From: an uncultured Collinsella sp.
GTDB taxonomy: Bacteria > Actinomycetota > Coriobacteriia > Coriobacteriales > Coriobacteriaceae
NCBI GenBank assembly: GCA_900541665.1
Contig: UQKV01000012.1
Location: 1 to 54,953 of the forward strand
Length of the DNA: 54,953 nt
Direction of reading: 5' to 3'
Both the position numbers and the translations under genes were made by a program. The notes beneath the pieces are model-generated. The model was not told the origin of the DNA, ran no database searches, and saw only the letters and a list, made by a program, of their open reading frames with translations. Each line of letters opens with the position of its first letter. Position 1 is the stretch's first letter. This document shows positions 26,024 to 34,686 of this stretch, in pieces.

Positions 26024-27448
26024 CTAGCACACACCTTCCACAAAGCGGTCGAGCCCAACAAAGCGGGAACCCTTGACCAGTACAACATCATGTTTTTCAA
26101 GCGCGCCGCCCATGCGGTCGAGCACCTGCTGATAATCGGAGAACACCTGGATGCGGTCCTCGTCCATGCCCATCATGCGCGCAGCATCGGCCATAAGCTG
26201 GGCCAGCTCACCACCCACGCACGCCAGCATGTCGAGCTTCTTGGCGGCGGCATAGGCGCCCACGAGTTCATGCATGCGAGGAGCCTCATCGCCCATCTCG
26301 CCCATCTCGCCCAAGATCGCCATGCGAGACCCCATGCAGGAAAGCGAACACAGTAGATCGAGGCCAGCAGCCATGGATTCGGCACTGGCGTTATAGGAAT
26401 CGTCGATGACGCGGGCACCGCTCTTGGCGCGTTTGATCTCCTGGCGGTGACCGGTGATCGTGAGGCCTCTAAAGGCAGCATCGATCTGCTCGGGCGTCAC
26501 GCCCAGGCGATAGGCAACCGCGGCGGCCTTAACGGCGTTAGGAACGGACTGCACGCCGGGGATGGCAAGCATGGTATCGATCGTCTCACCCTGGCCAAAA
26601 TCGAGCGTAAAGACCGGACGGCCCTCGTCATCAACACGAACTTCGCGGGCGCGGACCTCATCATCGTCCGAGACGCCGGCCAGCATCACATCGATACCAG
26701 CAGGCTGGGCGAACGTATCGCGAATGAACGGCGTAAAGTCGTCCTCACCGCCCAAAACCAGCAGCGGCAAGAAGTCGCCGGCGGCGCACATACCCTGGAC
26801 AATCTCGGCCTTAGCGCGGGCGATGTTCTCGCGGCTGCCCAAAATGCCGATGTGAGAGGTGCCAATCTTGCTCACGATGGCAAGGTTGGGATTGGCGGAC
26901 TGGGACAGGCGCTCAATCTCGTGGAAATGGTTCATGCCCATCTCGAGCACCAGGACCTCGGTATCGGCCGGAGCGGAAAGCACCGTGAGCGGCATGCCGA
27001 TCAGGTTATTGAAATTGCCCTTGGTGGCCCAGACACGATAGCGCTTGGCGAGCACGGCGGCGAGCACGTCCTTGGTCGTCGTCTTGCCGATGGAACCGGT
27101 AATACCAACGACCAGGCAGCCAAGCTCCAGACGGTACGTGTGCGCCAAACGCAGCAGAAAGTCCTCGGGATCATCGGTCAGCAAGATGGCACAGCCCTTG
27201 TCCTGCGCCAGCGAGACCAGCTCGGCCTCAGGCTCACGCGTCATCACGACGGCGCCGGCACCCGACTGGACGGCACGGGAAGCAAAATCATTGCCGTCGA
27301 CGTTTTCACCGGGAAAGGCGACGAAAATCGTCCCTTCCTCGACCTGGCGCGAGTCGATAACGCACCCGCGGCATACCCGATCGGCTTCTCCCGTCACGGT
27401 TCGGGCCCCTGTTGCGGCCGCGAGGTTGTTGACGGCGATCTCTATCAT
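26024..27448 (-). CDS. murF: UDP-MurNAc-tripeptide--D-Ala-D-Ala ligase MurF
   Basis: 474 residues. The ATP P-loop GITGSIGKTTTKD (115-127) and IDDSYNASAESMAAGL (about 345-360) identify MurF rather than MurE, whose ligase signature differs. It adds the terminal D-Ala-D-Ala. AGGGGAG precedes ATG 27448. The 127-bp gap to ftsI is where murE would normally lie; it holds no gene but has TACAAT (minus strand, near 27487) as a possible -10. Confidence 0.95.
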   Translation of the reverse strand: MIEIAVNNLAAATGARTVTGEADRVCRGCVIDSRQVEEGTIFVAFPGENVDGNDFASRAVQSGAGAVVMTREPEAELVSLAQDKGCAILLTDDPEDFLLRLAHTYRLELGCLVVGITGSIGKTTTKDVLAAVLAKRYRVWATKGNFNNLIGMPLTVLSAPADTEVLVLEMGMNHFHEIERLSQSANPNLAIVSKIGTSHIGILGSRENIARAKAEIVQGMCAAGDFLPLLVLGGEDDFTPFIRDTFAQPAGIDVMLAGVSDDDEVRAREVRVDDEGRPVFTLDFGQGETIDTMLAIPGVQSVPNAVKAAAVAYRLGVTPEQIDAAFRGLTITGHRQEIKRAKSGARVIDDSYNASAESMAAGLDLLCSLSCMGSRMAILGEMGEMGDEAPRMHELVGAYAAAKKLDMLACVGGELAQLMADAARMMGMDEDRIQVFSDYQQVLDRMGGALEKHDVVLVKGSRFVGLDRFVEGVC

Positions 27449-27575
27449 TGCAGCTCCCCTGTAAACCTAATAATGCTATCGGCGTATTGTATCCCAGCGC
27501 CGCGCATGCGTGGTGCAGGGCATGTGAACACCCCTCATATGGGACAACAAACCACGCCCCAAAGATTGTAACCCC

Positions 27576-29441
27576 CTACTTCGTGTGCGGGATACCCAGC
27601 ACGTCGAGCGCATTGGCCATAATGGACTGGAACGGCACCGCAGCGGCATCTGAGCCGCTCGGCGTTCCGTCGAGCGTGATATAGCACAGCACCTTGGGCG
27701 ATTGTGCCGGCGCAAAGCCCATAAAGGACGACATGTAGTTCTCCTTGAGGTAGCCGCCGTTCTCGTCGGCACGTTCGGCCGTACCGGTCTTACCCGCCAC
27801 GTCATAGCCGTCAACCGCGCCGCCAACGCCCGTTCCCTCGGACACGACCGTCTGCATGCACGATGTCGCCTGGGATGCGGCGTCCTCCGAAATCGCGCGC
27901 TCGCCTTCGCCCCAGTCCTTCTCGTCGCCTTTGCTGGACTTATAGAAGTGCGGGGTCATCATCACGCCGCCGTTGGCGATGCCGCCCACGGCACGTGCGA
28001 TCTCAATCGGCGAGACAGACAGCGCCTGTCCAAAGCTCATCGAGCCCAGCGTGGCACCGTCATACTGGTCACGCTCCTTGACGATGCCCAGGCTCTCGCC
28101 CGGAAAATCGACACCGGAGCTGTGACCTATGCCCCACTTGTCCACATAGGCGGCAAAGTCATCGGCACCGATCTTGCGCCCCACCAGGACAAAGCCCACG
28201 TTTGACGAACGGCGCATCATCTCGCGCACATCCATGGTCATGCCATAGTCGCGCTTATCGGCATCGGTAACGGTATCGTCACCCACCTTGATGCTCGCCG
28301 GCACCTCAAACGACGTACTCGATCGCACGACGCCCAAGTCGAAGCCGGCGCCCGCCACGAGCGTCTTAAAGACCGAGCCGGGCTCGTAGGCGTCAGTGAC
28401 CAGGCGCAGGTTCATATCCTCGGTCTTGGCGTTCTCCAGATCGGTCTGGTCGTAGGTCGGGTACGAGCAGGCGGCGAGAATTTCACCAGTTGTGGGGTCG
28501 GTGACCAAAGCCGAGCCGTTCTTGGCCTTTGTCTTCTCGACAGCCTCCGCCAGAGCATCCTCAGCCGCTCGCTGGATATTGACGTCGAGCGTCGTCACGA
28601 TGTCAACGCCGTCGACCGCAGCCACCTTTTTATAGGCACCGCCCGCGATATAGCTGCCGTCCCTCGCGCGCTCGCGCACGAGGGAACCATTCGTGCCGGT
28701 CAGAAGCTTGTTGTATTGCTTTTCGAGACCCGTCAAGCCGTCGTTGTCTACATTCACTACACCCAGCACCTGCGATGCCAGATTGCCGTATGGATATACA
28801 CGCTTCATGGCCTGCTCAAAAAGCACGCCGGGCAGGTTCTTCTTCTCCAGCGCCGCAGCATCGTCTTCGTCCACCTGGCGCTTGATATATACCCAGGTGC
28901 CATCGGACTCGACGAGCTTACGGCAGGTCTTTTTATCGATTCCAGTTGCCTTGACCAGCGCCGACACCGTCTTGTCAACATCCTCGACAAGCTGCGGGTT
29001 CACGGCGATGTTGCGACATTCGACCGACGACGCCAGCACGTTACCGTTGCGGTCGTAGATGGTGCCACGTTTGGCATAGAGGGTCTGCGCAAGCAGGCGG
29101 CGCGCATCGGCACGCTCGCGCAGTTTATCGGCTTCGACAATTTGATAGTCGGCAAGGCGAAAGACGCCCAAGCCCAAGCCAAGCCCAATGAATCCCATGA
29201 CGGCTTTGCGGCGAGGCAGAGGCGCGCCTGTGAGCCATTCGGTCGACGAACTCTTGCGCGACCTGGTGTTATGCACTTGAGGGCCGCCCGAGCCGCGAAG
29301 TCGCGACGCCGGGTCGTTGCCACGGGACTGCCCGGCGTTGTAAGATTGCCGACCCGTTCCTTGATAACCAGAACGTCCCCGCGACGAGGGACGTCCAGAA
29401 CCGCGGCCCCCATCAGAACCGCGGCGATAGTCATTTGTCAT
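27576..29441 (-). CDS. ftsI: Class B penicillin-binding protein, FtsI/PBP2-type septal transpeptidase
   Basis: 621 residues. A Gly/Ser/Arg-rich cytoplasmic tail (1-75) is followed by one membrane helix (about 80-97), a pedestal domain (100-290) and the transpeptidase domain. Catalytic motifs are S356-VFK359, S412-SN414 and K551-TG553. No PASTA domains follow. It crosslinks septal peptidoglycan with FtsW. It follows ftsL by 17 bp. The tail is unusually long and low in complexity. Confidence 0.94.
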   Translation of the reverse strand: MTNDYRRGSDGGRGSGRPSSRGRSGYQGTGRQSYNAGQSRGNDPASRLRGSGGPQVHNTRSRKSSSTEWLTGAPLPRRKAVMGFIGLGLGLGVFRLADYQIVEADKLRERADARRLLAQTLYAKRGTIYDRNGNVLASSVECRNIAVNPQLVEDVDKTVSALVKATGIDKKTCRKLVESDGTWVYIKRQVDEDDAAALEKKNLPGVLFEQAMKRVYPYGNLASQVLGVVNVDNDGLTGLEKQYNKLLTGTNGSLVRERARDGSYIAGGAYKKVAAVDGVDIVTTLDVNIQRAAEDALAEAVEKTKAKNGSALVTDPTTGEILAACSYPTYDQTDLENAKTEDMNLRLVTDAYEPGSVFKTLVAGAGFDLGVVRSSTSFEVPASIKVGDDTVTDADKRDYGMTMDVREMMRRSSNVGFVLVGRKIGADDFAAYVDKWGIGHSSGVDFPGESLGIVKERDQYDGATLGSMSFGQALSVSPIEIARAVGGIANGGVMMTPHFYKSSKGDEKDWGEGERAISEDAASQATSCMQTVVSEGTGVGGAVDGYDVAGKTGTAERADENGGYLKENYMSSFMGFAPAQSPKVLCYITLDGTPSGSDAAAVPFQSIMANALDVLGIPHTK

Positions 29442-29458
29442 ACTCAGCTACCGTCTTG

Positions 29459-29929
29459 CTACTGAGCGGTCGCGGTCGCGTTGGCGCCCGCGGCTGCATC
29501 CTGCGAAAAGTCAAGTGTAACGCTCTCGCTGGGCTCCACCATGCCATAAGCGCCCGCAAGGTCGCGAATGCGCGTGTCGGCGCCATAGACCGAATGCATG
29601 ACCTCCAGGTCGGAGCTCTCGTCGGTCGCCTTTTCGAGCGTGTTGGTAAGCTCGGCGTTGCTGTTGAGCACCTGGGCCGTAACGCCGGCGAGCGCCACGC
29701 GGGCGACGCCGATCGTCATGAAGATAGCCGCAATGATGCAAAACGTTTTAAGAACGCTCATGAAAACCGGACTTACCGCCTGGTTTGCCTGACGGCCCGC
29801 GCCCGTGTAGACATCAAAGCGCGGCGTGCGCTGCTCACGGGGAGCAACGGGGGCCTGCGGCGTCTCACGATAGGCGGGCATGGCGTTCATATCATAGGCG
29901 AGTGCTGCGCTTGAAGTGTTGTAGCCCAT
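29459..29929 (-). CDS. ftsL: FtsL-like division protein
   Basis: 156 residues: a hydrophilic N-terminus (1-47), one membrane helix (about 48-70: VLKTFCIIAAIFMTIGVARVAL) and a short coiled coil (72-105) with a following acidic tail. The topology, size and place between rsmH and ftsI are those of FtsL, which with DivIC/FtsB activates FtsWI. Sequence conservation in this family is low, so position carries much of the weight. GGGAGG lies 9 bp before ATG 29929. Confidence 0.8.
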   Translation of the reverse strand: MGYNTSSAALAYDMNAMPAYRETPQAPVAPREQRTPRFDVYTGAGRQANQAVSPVFMSVLKTFCIIAAIFMTIGVARVALAGVTAQVLNSNAELTNTLEKATDESSDLEVMHSVYGADTRIRDLAGAYGMVEPSESVTLDFSQDAAAGANATATAQ

Positions 29930-30019
29930 GATATGCCGCCTCCCATCCCGAGTACGTTGGTAGTGTGTTTAAGCTTCGTTTATGGTGCGAGCGGGAGGTC
30001 CAATATCGCGCGGTCGCGC

Positions 30020-30985
30020 CTACAGACGCTGCGCCACGCGGATTTTGGCTGATCTCGCCCGAGGGTTGCGCTCAACCTCATCAGGCTGGGCAACCAAGGG
30101 TTTGCGGGTGATGACCTTGAGTATCGGCACGTTGCCGCACACGCACACCGGAATCTCCGGCGGACACGTGCACCCCTGGCTCATCTCCTTAAAGTGGTTC
30201 TTTACGATACGGTCCTCGAGCGAGTGATACGAGATGACGCAGATACGTCCGCCCGGGTTGAGCCACCTGGTGGCGGCATCAAGCCCTCGTTCGAGCACAT
30301 CGAGTTCGTGATTGACCTCGATGCGAATGGCCTGGAAACTTTTCTTGGCCGGGTGTCCGCCATGCCGACGAGCGGCAGCCGGGATACCCGCCTTGATGAT
30401 CTCGACAAATTGGCCGGTGGTTTCGATCGGTTCTTGCTCGCGGCGGCGCACGATCTCGCGCGCGATCTGCGAGGCGAACTTCTCTTCGCCGTAGACGCGT
30501 AGAATCCGGGCGAGGTCGTGTTCGTTATAGGTGTTGATGACCTCAGCTGCGTTTAAGGTGTTATTACCCGGATCCATCCGCATGTCCAATGGGGCGTCCT
30601 CGTTATACGAAAAGCCCCTGCCAGGGATATCGAGTTGCGGTGACGAAACGCCCAAATCGAACAGGAAGCCATCGACCCCGGGCACCTCGGCCGAGCAAAG
30701 CAGCTCGTCCAAGTCGCCGAAGTTGCCCTTCAGCAGCTGGTGCGGAACGCCGGGAACCTCGCGGTCCAGACGGGCGCCAGCGGCCTCGAGGGCCATGTCG
30801 TCCTGATCGACGCCGAGCAAAAGGCCCGTCTCCCCCACCTGCGCGGCCATCTTTACCGAATGGCCGGCACCGCCAAGGGTGCAATCGCAGACAACGGAGC
30901 CGCTCTTTAGCCGCAGCGACTCAAGCACTTCGCCGAGCATGACAGGTTCATGCCGATATTCTTGTGTCAAGATCCCACGCTCCAT
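30020..30985 (-). CDS. rsmH: 16S rRNA (cytosine1402-N4)-methyltransferase RsmH
   Basis: 321 residues, also known as MraW. It N4-methylates C1402 of 16S rRNA at the P site. Family motifs: HEPVMLGEVLESL (13-25), the SAM loop CTLGGAGHS (36-44), DLGVSSPQLD with the catalytic-region Asp, GFSYNEDAPLDMRMD, and the C-terminal SYHSLEDRIVKNHF. It is second in the dcw block, 20 bp after mraZ. Confidence 0.97.
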   Translation of the reverse strand: MERGILTQEYRHEPVMLGEVLESLRLKSGSVVCDCTLGGAGHSVKMAAQVGETGLLLGVDQDDMALEAAGARLDREVPGVPHQLLKGNFGDLDELLCSAEVPGVDGFLFDLGVSSPQLDIPGRGFSYNEDAPLDMRMDPGNNTLNAAEVINTYNEHDLARILRVYGEEKFASQIAREIVRRREQEPIETTGQFVEIIKAGIPAAARRHGGHPAKKSFQAIRIEVNHELDVLERGLDAATRWLNPGGRICVISYHSLEDRIVKNHFKEMSQGCTCPPEIPVCVCGNVPILKVITRKPLVAQPDEVERNPRARSAKIRVAQRL

Positions 30986-31005
30986 CCGTTACCCGTGCCT
31001 TGCCC

Positions 31006-31440
31006 TTACGAGAAGAAGAGGTCCAGCAGGGCCTCATCGTCATCGTCCTCATCGGCCGCGGCGCGATCCCAAACCTCAAGGTGGTCGTAGTTGCCCACAA
31101 CCGTAACCTCGCGGTCGAGGTTCGCCTGCTTGCGGAGAGACTCGGAAAGACCGATACGACCGGCGCTGTCCACGTCCATCGACGTGGTGCGCTTGTTGAT
31201 CGCCCTCATGAGCTTCTGGTCGTTAATGTCACGCGGGTTAAAACCCTCGTGGCCCTCACGACCCGCGAAGAGTCCTTCGACCCACTTATCGAAGGCCTCG
31301 GCAGAGAACACGTACAGAGCATCGACATCCAGGGCTTTGAACACGCGAACGTGCTCTCCAAGCTCCTCGCGAAGGGGTGCAGGCAGGGACAGACGACCTT
31401 TTGCATCGAGATTGCGCTCGTATGCACCAGTCATTCCCAT
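31006..31440 (-). CDS. mraZ: Transcriptional regulator MraZ
   Basis: 144 residues with two AbrB-like MraZ domains (about 5-50 and 80-125); DAKGRLSLPAPLR and DSAGRIGLSESLR are the paired DxxGR signatures. MraZ forms ring-shaped oligomers and represses its own dcw operon by binding TGGG repeats upstream. GGGGAGG sits 6 bp before ATG 31440. Acidic C-terminus (ADEDDDDEALLDLFFS). Confidence 0.96.
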   Translation of the reverse strand: MGMTGAYERNLDAKGRLSLPAPLREELGEHVRVFKALDVDALYVFSAEAFDKWVEGLFAGREGHEGFNPRDINDQKLMRAINKRTTSMDVDSAGRIGLSESLRKQANLDREVTVVGNYDHLEVWDRAAADEDDDDEALLDLFFS

Positions 31441-31604
31441 GTGCGCCCTCCCCTCGGTTACTCAGATGGCACGTACGCGGGGAACCACCCCGCCTGTCGA
31501 CGTCATTAATAATATGGGGAACCGCCCCATTTTTCAACACCTTTCCCCACCCCTTCCCCCACCTCGCCCCACCACTCCACCCACCATATATTGCAAAACA
31601 CCCC
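31441..31604 (-). promoter_or_regulatory. mraZ leader with MraZ boxes and twin hairpins
   Basis: Minus-strand TGGG occurs four times within 31540-31584 at 12-, 10- and 12-bp steps, the pattern of MraZ operator repeats. Between these and mraZ lie two near-identical hairpins, GCGGGG/CCCCGC (31477-31493) and ATGGGG/CCCCAT (31514-31530), each with a 5-nt loop of ACC/GGT type. The second is followed by TTTTT on the plus strand. A possible -10, TATATG, lies at about 31585-31590. Repeats and hairpins are seen; autoregulation by MraZ is established for the family. Confidence 0.6.
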
Positions 31605-31707
31605 CAAGCATATGTTCGAAAACACAATATGTTGTGGTTGTAGCAAAGGCGGGATGCCACCTGTAGAACCACGCCCGCGAACCTCAACCTTCAAGTTGAC
31701 CTTGAGG
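31605..31707. promoter_or_regulatory. Cluster of dyads upstream of mraZ
   Basis: Three dyads lie here. CGAACATATGCTTG (minus, 31606-31619) differs at two bases from the CGAAC-N4-GTTCG LexA box. CACAA-N4-TTGTG (31623-31636) is a perfect inverted repeat. CCTCAA...TTGAGG (31682-31707) encloses CCTTCAAGTTGACC, resembling MerR/SoxR-type operators. Regulators are not identified. The rest of 31708-31803 shows nothing I can name. Confidence 0.35.
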
Positions 31708-31803
31708 CGATTTTTACGTCCCTTTACACGCCGTTCACATCGCCCCCAAACTCCCCCACCCACGGTACAAACGGCCCACCACCGCGTCGGTGTCTGGCGA
31801 AAT

Positions 31804-31869
31804 ATGGGACGGGCCCCAGATTGCCCATGCGCGCAAAAGTGCGTCTCGGCAATCTGGGGCCCGTCCCAT
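31804..31869. repeat. Perfect 22-bp palindrome (element B) after xerD
   Basis: Arms 31804-31825 and 31848-31869 (ATGGGACGGGCCCC...) are fully complementary around a 22-nt loop. It lies 33 bp past the xerD stop and could end xerD transcription, although no T tract follows. Its design matches element A. Confidence 0.9.
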
Positions 31870-31902
31870 TTAATATTTATAAATATGCAGGTCAGCGAGG
31901 TG

Positions 31903-32844
31903 CTAGCGATGTGCTAGCGGATGCGCCGCCAGATAGACCTCGGTCAGTTGCGTTCGGTCGACATGCGTGTAGACCTGCGTGGTCGAAATATCGGCATGGC
32001 CCAAAATCTCCTGCAGCACACGCAGGTCGGCACCGCCCGCGAGCATGTGGGTGGCAAAGGAGTGGCGCAAGGTATGGGGATGGAGCCCCACCAGCCCCAC
32101 CTGACGCCCATACCGCTCGCATATCGCATGCACGGCCTGGCGCGACAGGCGACGTCCGTTCTTATTTAAAAAGACCGCCGAGGTCTCGGTTCCGCGGGCA
32201 TGGGCCGCCAAGCGAGAACGTCCCTCAGTTACATAGAGCGTCAGAGCTCGCGCCGCGCTTCCCACCAGTGGGGACAGGCGTTCCTTTGAGCCCTTACCGC
32301 GAACGAGTACAAAGCCATCGTCAATATGGATATCGCCCACATCGAGCCCAACCAGCTCACTCACACGCAAACCGCATCCGTAGAGCACTTCCAAGATGGC
32401 ATGGTCGCGCAGTCCCATCTCGCCCTCGGGAAAGTCTTGATCGAGCAGCGCCGAGACATCCTCCACCGATAGATACTCCGGCAAACGCTCAGCCTTTTTA
32501 GGCAGGCGCAACGCCGCCGTCGGGTTTTGGGTCACGGCCCCATCGCGCACCAAAAAGGCATGCAGGCCCTTCACGGCAGCAAGCGCGCGCTCCACCGAGG
32601 CGTCGGAATAACCTCCGTCGCGGCGATCGGCGACAAAGCCCTCCACGACCTGACGGGTCACCTCTTCAAAAGACACAATACCCGCCCGCTCCAGATAGGC
32701 GCAGTACGTCGTCAGGTCACGACGATAGGCCACAATCGTGTTGCGCGCCAAGCCCCGCTCGACCGCGAGGTAATCGAGATACTCCCCCGCCGCCACGGCG
32801 AGCGACGAGGGAGTAGCTTCGGTATGTTCTTTGTTCGCCGGCAC
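31903..32844 (-). CDS. xerD: Site-specific tyrosine recombinase XerD
   Basis: 313 residues from GTG 32844, directly after the pyrG stop; the open frame reaches 32997 but that part overlaps pyrG and is not XerD-like. An N-terminal SAM-like domain (about 15-100) precedes the catalytic domain, with all residues present: R in YGCGLRVSE, K in KGSKERL, H-x-x-R in HPHTLRHSF, H in LGHADI and Y in TQVYTHVD. It resolves chromosome dimers at dif together with XerC, which is not in the window. Length and motifs fit the housekeeping enzyme rather than a phage integrase. Confidence 0.93.
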   Translation of the reverse strand: MPANKEHTEATPSSLAVAAGEYLDYLAVERGLARNTIVAYRRDLTTYCAYLERAGIVSFEEVTRQVVEGFVADRRDGGYSDASVERALAAVKGLHAFLVRDGAVTQNPTAALRLPKKAERLPEYLSVEDVSALLDQDFPEGEMGLRDHAILEVLYGCGLRVSELVGLDVGDIHIDDGFVLVRGKGSKERLSPLVGSAARALTLYVTEGRSRLAAHARGTETSAVFLNKNGRRLSRQAVHAICERYGRQVGLVGLHPHTLRHSFATHMLAGGADLRVLQEILGHADISTTQVYTHVDRTQLTEVYLAAHPLAHR

Positions 32845-32846
32845 CC

Positions 32847-34508
32847 TTAGTCCGTAGCGAGGTTCATGGGCGTCACCTGCAGGCGATCGACACCCTCGTG
32901 CTGACCGATCGAGGCACGCACGAACTCTCGGAACAGCGGCTGCGGGCTGGTCGGGCGGCTCTTGAACTCGGGGTGAGCCTGGGTTGCCACATACCACGGA
33001 TGCACGTCGCGCGGCAGCTCGACCATCTCGACCAGGCGCTCGTCGGGCGACAGACCCGAGATAACCAAGCCGGCGTCCTCGAGCTGGTCACGGAAAGCGT
33101 TGTTGAACTCAAAGCGGTGACGGTGACGCTCGTAGACGAGTTCCTCGCCATATGCCTCGCGAGCAAGGGTATCGGCGGCGAGCTTGCACGGATAGGCGCC
33201 CAGGCGCATGGTGCCGCCCTTCTCGGTCACGTCCTCCTGCGAGCTCATCAGATCGATGACGCTATACGGACCGTCCGGATCAAACTCGGAGGAGCTGGCA
33301 CCGGCAAGGCCAACGACATTGCGGGCGAACTCGCACACGGCGACCTGCATACCCAGGCAAATGCCCAGATACGGAATCTTGTGCTCACGGGCAAACTCGG
33401 CCGCGAGGATTTTGCCCTCCAGGGCGCGCTTGCCAAAGCCGCCGGGGACCAGGATGCCCGAGGCGTCGCCCAGAACCTCGGAGACATTCTGCTCGTCGAG
33501 GCTCTCGCCGTCGACCAGCTGGACGTCCACATGGCGATCGTAGAAGACGCCCGCATGGTGCAGGGCCTCGATAACCGACAGGTACGCATCGGGCAGCTGC
33601 GTGTACTTACCCACGACGGCGATCTTCACCTTGTCGGCGTGATGGTTGGCGTGATTCTGTTTGCGCAGGAACTCGTTCCACTCGCTCATGTCGCGCTCAC
33701 GCGGATCCAGACCCAGGCGCTCGCAAATGCGCAGGTCAAAGTCCTGCTCGGCAAGCAGCTGCGGAACATCGTAAATGCTCGCGCAGTCCTCGTTGGTAAA
33801 GACACAATCGGTGTCGACGTCGCAGAAGCTTGCGATCTTTCCGCGGATAGCGTCATCGATATGGTGGTCGGAGCGCAGCACGATGATATCGGGCTGGATG
33901 CCAAAGCTGCGGAGCTCCTTGACGGAATGCTGCGTGGGCTTGGTCTTAACCTCGTGGGCGGCGGCGATATAGGGAACGAGCGACACGTGGATGTAGCAGA
34001 CGTTCTCGGGGCCGGCCTCCTTACGGTACTGGCGGATGGCCTCGACAAACGGCTGCGACTCGATGTCGCCGATCGTGCCGCCCAGCTCGGTGATGACTAC
34101 ATCGGAGCCGGTCTGCTCCTCGATGCGGCGGAACTTGTCCTTGATGGCATTGGTGACGTGAGGAATCACCTGCACGGTACCGCCCAAAAAGTCGCCGCGA
34201 CGCTCGCGGGCGATTAGGCTTTTGTAGATGGCACCGGTCGTAAAGTTGGAATCGCGGGTCAGGTTCTCATCAATAAAGCGCTCGTAATGACCCAGGTCCA
34301 GGTCGGACTCGTAACCGTCCTCGGTTACAAAGACCTCACCATGCTGGAACGGGCTCATGGTACCGGGGTCGACGTTCAGATACGGGTCGGCCTTCTGCAT
34401 CGTTACTTTGTAGCCACGCGACTTGAGCAGACGGCCCAGCGAGGCCGCGGTGATACCCTTGCCCAGGGACGAAACCACGCCACCGGTTACGAACACATGC
34501 TTGGTCAT
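32847..34508 (-). CDS. pyrG: CTP synthase PyrG
   Basis: 553 residues. The N-terminal amidoligase domain (1-265) begins MTKHVFVTGGVVSSLGKGITAASLG with the P-loop; the C-terminal glutaminase domain has the nucleophile C384 in GICLGMQ and the H-x-E pair in QAHPEFKSRP. It makes CTP from UTP, ATP and glutamine. AGGTAA precedes ATG 34508. xerD follows 2 bp after the stop, so the two are probably co-transcribed. Confidence 0.98.
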   Translation of the reverse strand: MTKHVFVTGGVVSSLGKGITAASLGRLLKSRGYKVTMQKADPYLNVDPGTMSPFQHGEVFVTEDGYESDLDLGHYERFIDENLTRDSNFTTGAIYKSLIARERRGDFLGGTVQVIPHVTNAIKDKFRRIEEQTGSDVVITELGGTIGDIESQPFVEAIRQYRKEAGPENVCYIHVSLVPYIAAAHEVKTKPTQHSVKELRSFGIQPDIIVLRSDHHIDDAIRGKIASFCDVDTDCVFTNEDCASIYDVPQLLAEQDFDLRICERLGLDPRERDMSEWNEFLRKQNHANHHADKVKIAVVGKYTQLPDAYLSVIEALHHAGVFYDRHVDVQLVDGESLDEQNVSEVLGDASGILVPGGFGKRALEGKILAAEFAREHKIPYLGICLGMQVAVCEFARNVVGLAGASSSEFDPDGPYSVIDLMSSQEDVTEKGGTMRLGAYPCKLAADTLAREAYGEELVYERHRHRFEFNNAFRDQLEDAGLVISGLSPDERLVEMVELPRDVHPWYVATQAHPEFKSRPTSPQPLFREFVRASIGQHEGVDRLQVTPMNLATD

Positions 34509-34566
34509 ATTGAGTTACCTGCGCTTCCCGTAGAAGTTGTTTATCCACATCTTACGGGTCTTCATT

Positions 34567-34595
34567 GTAATACTCGCACCGCGAACCGTTCGCAA
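34567..34595 (-). promoter_or_regulatory. Probable pyrG promoter overlapped by a 13-bp dyad
   Basis: TTGCGA (34590-34595) and TATTAC (34567-34572) are spaced 17 bp apart on the minus strand, about 60 bp before the pyrG ATG. The dyad GCGAACCGTTCGC (34581-34593) overlaps the -35 hexamer, an expected place for a repressor. Its half contains GAACGG, also seen upstream of both arcA genes. Confidence 0.5.
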
Positions 34596-34631
34596 TTTTT
34601 CTCGCGTGCGATTGCATTTCTCAATCTTGAA

Positions 34632-34659
34632 ACAAAACACCGCCCGGTTTCCCAGGCGG
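34632..34659 (-). terminator. Terminator of the small winged-helix gene
   Basis: CCGCC/GGCGG stem with a 10-nt loop that pairs further, followed on the minus strand by TGTTTTGTTT, 28 bp past the stop at 34687. Confidence 0.8.
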
Positions 34660-34686
34660 CGTCGCTATGGCAAGGGTTACATGCTG

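Noticed and set aside
26024..27448. Possibility that this gene is murE rather than murF
   Set aside because: GITGSIGKTT together with DDSYNASAESM is the MurF pattern; it also precedes mraY as murF does.
32845..32997. Upstream extension of XerD into pyrG
   Set aside because: Residues are Pro/Arg-rich and unlike XerD; GTG 32844 gives the normal family length.
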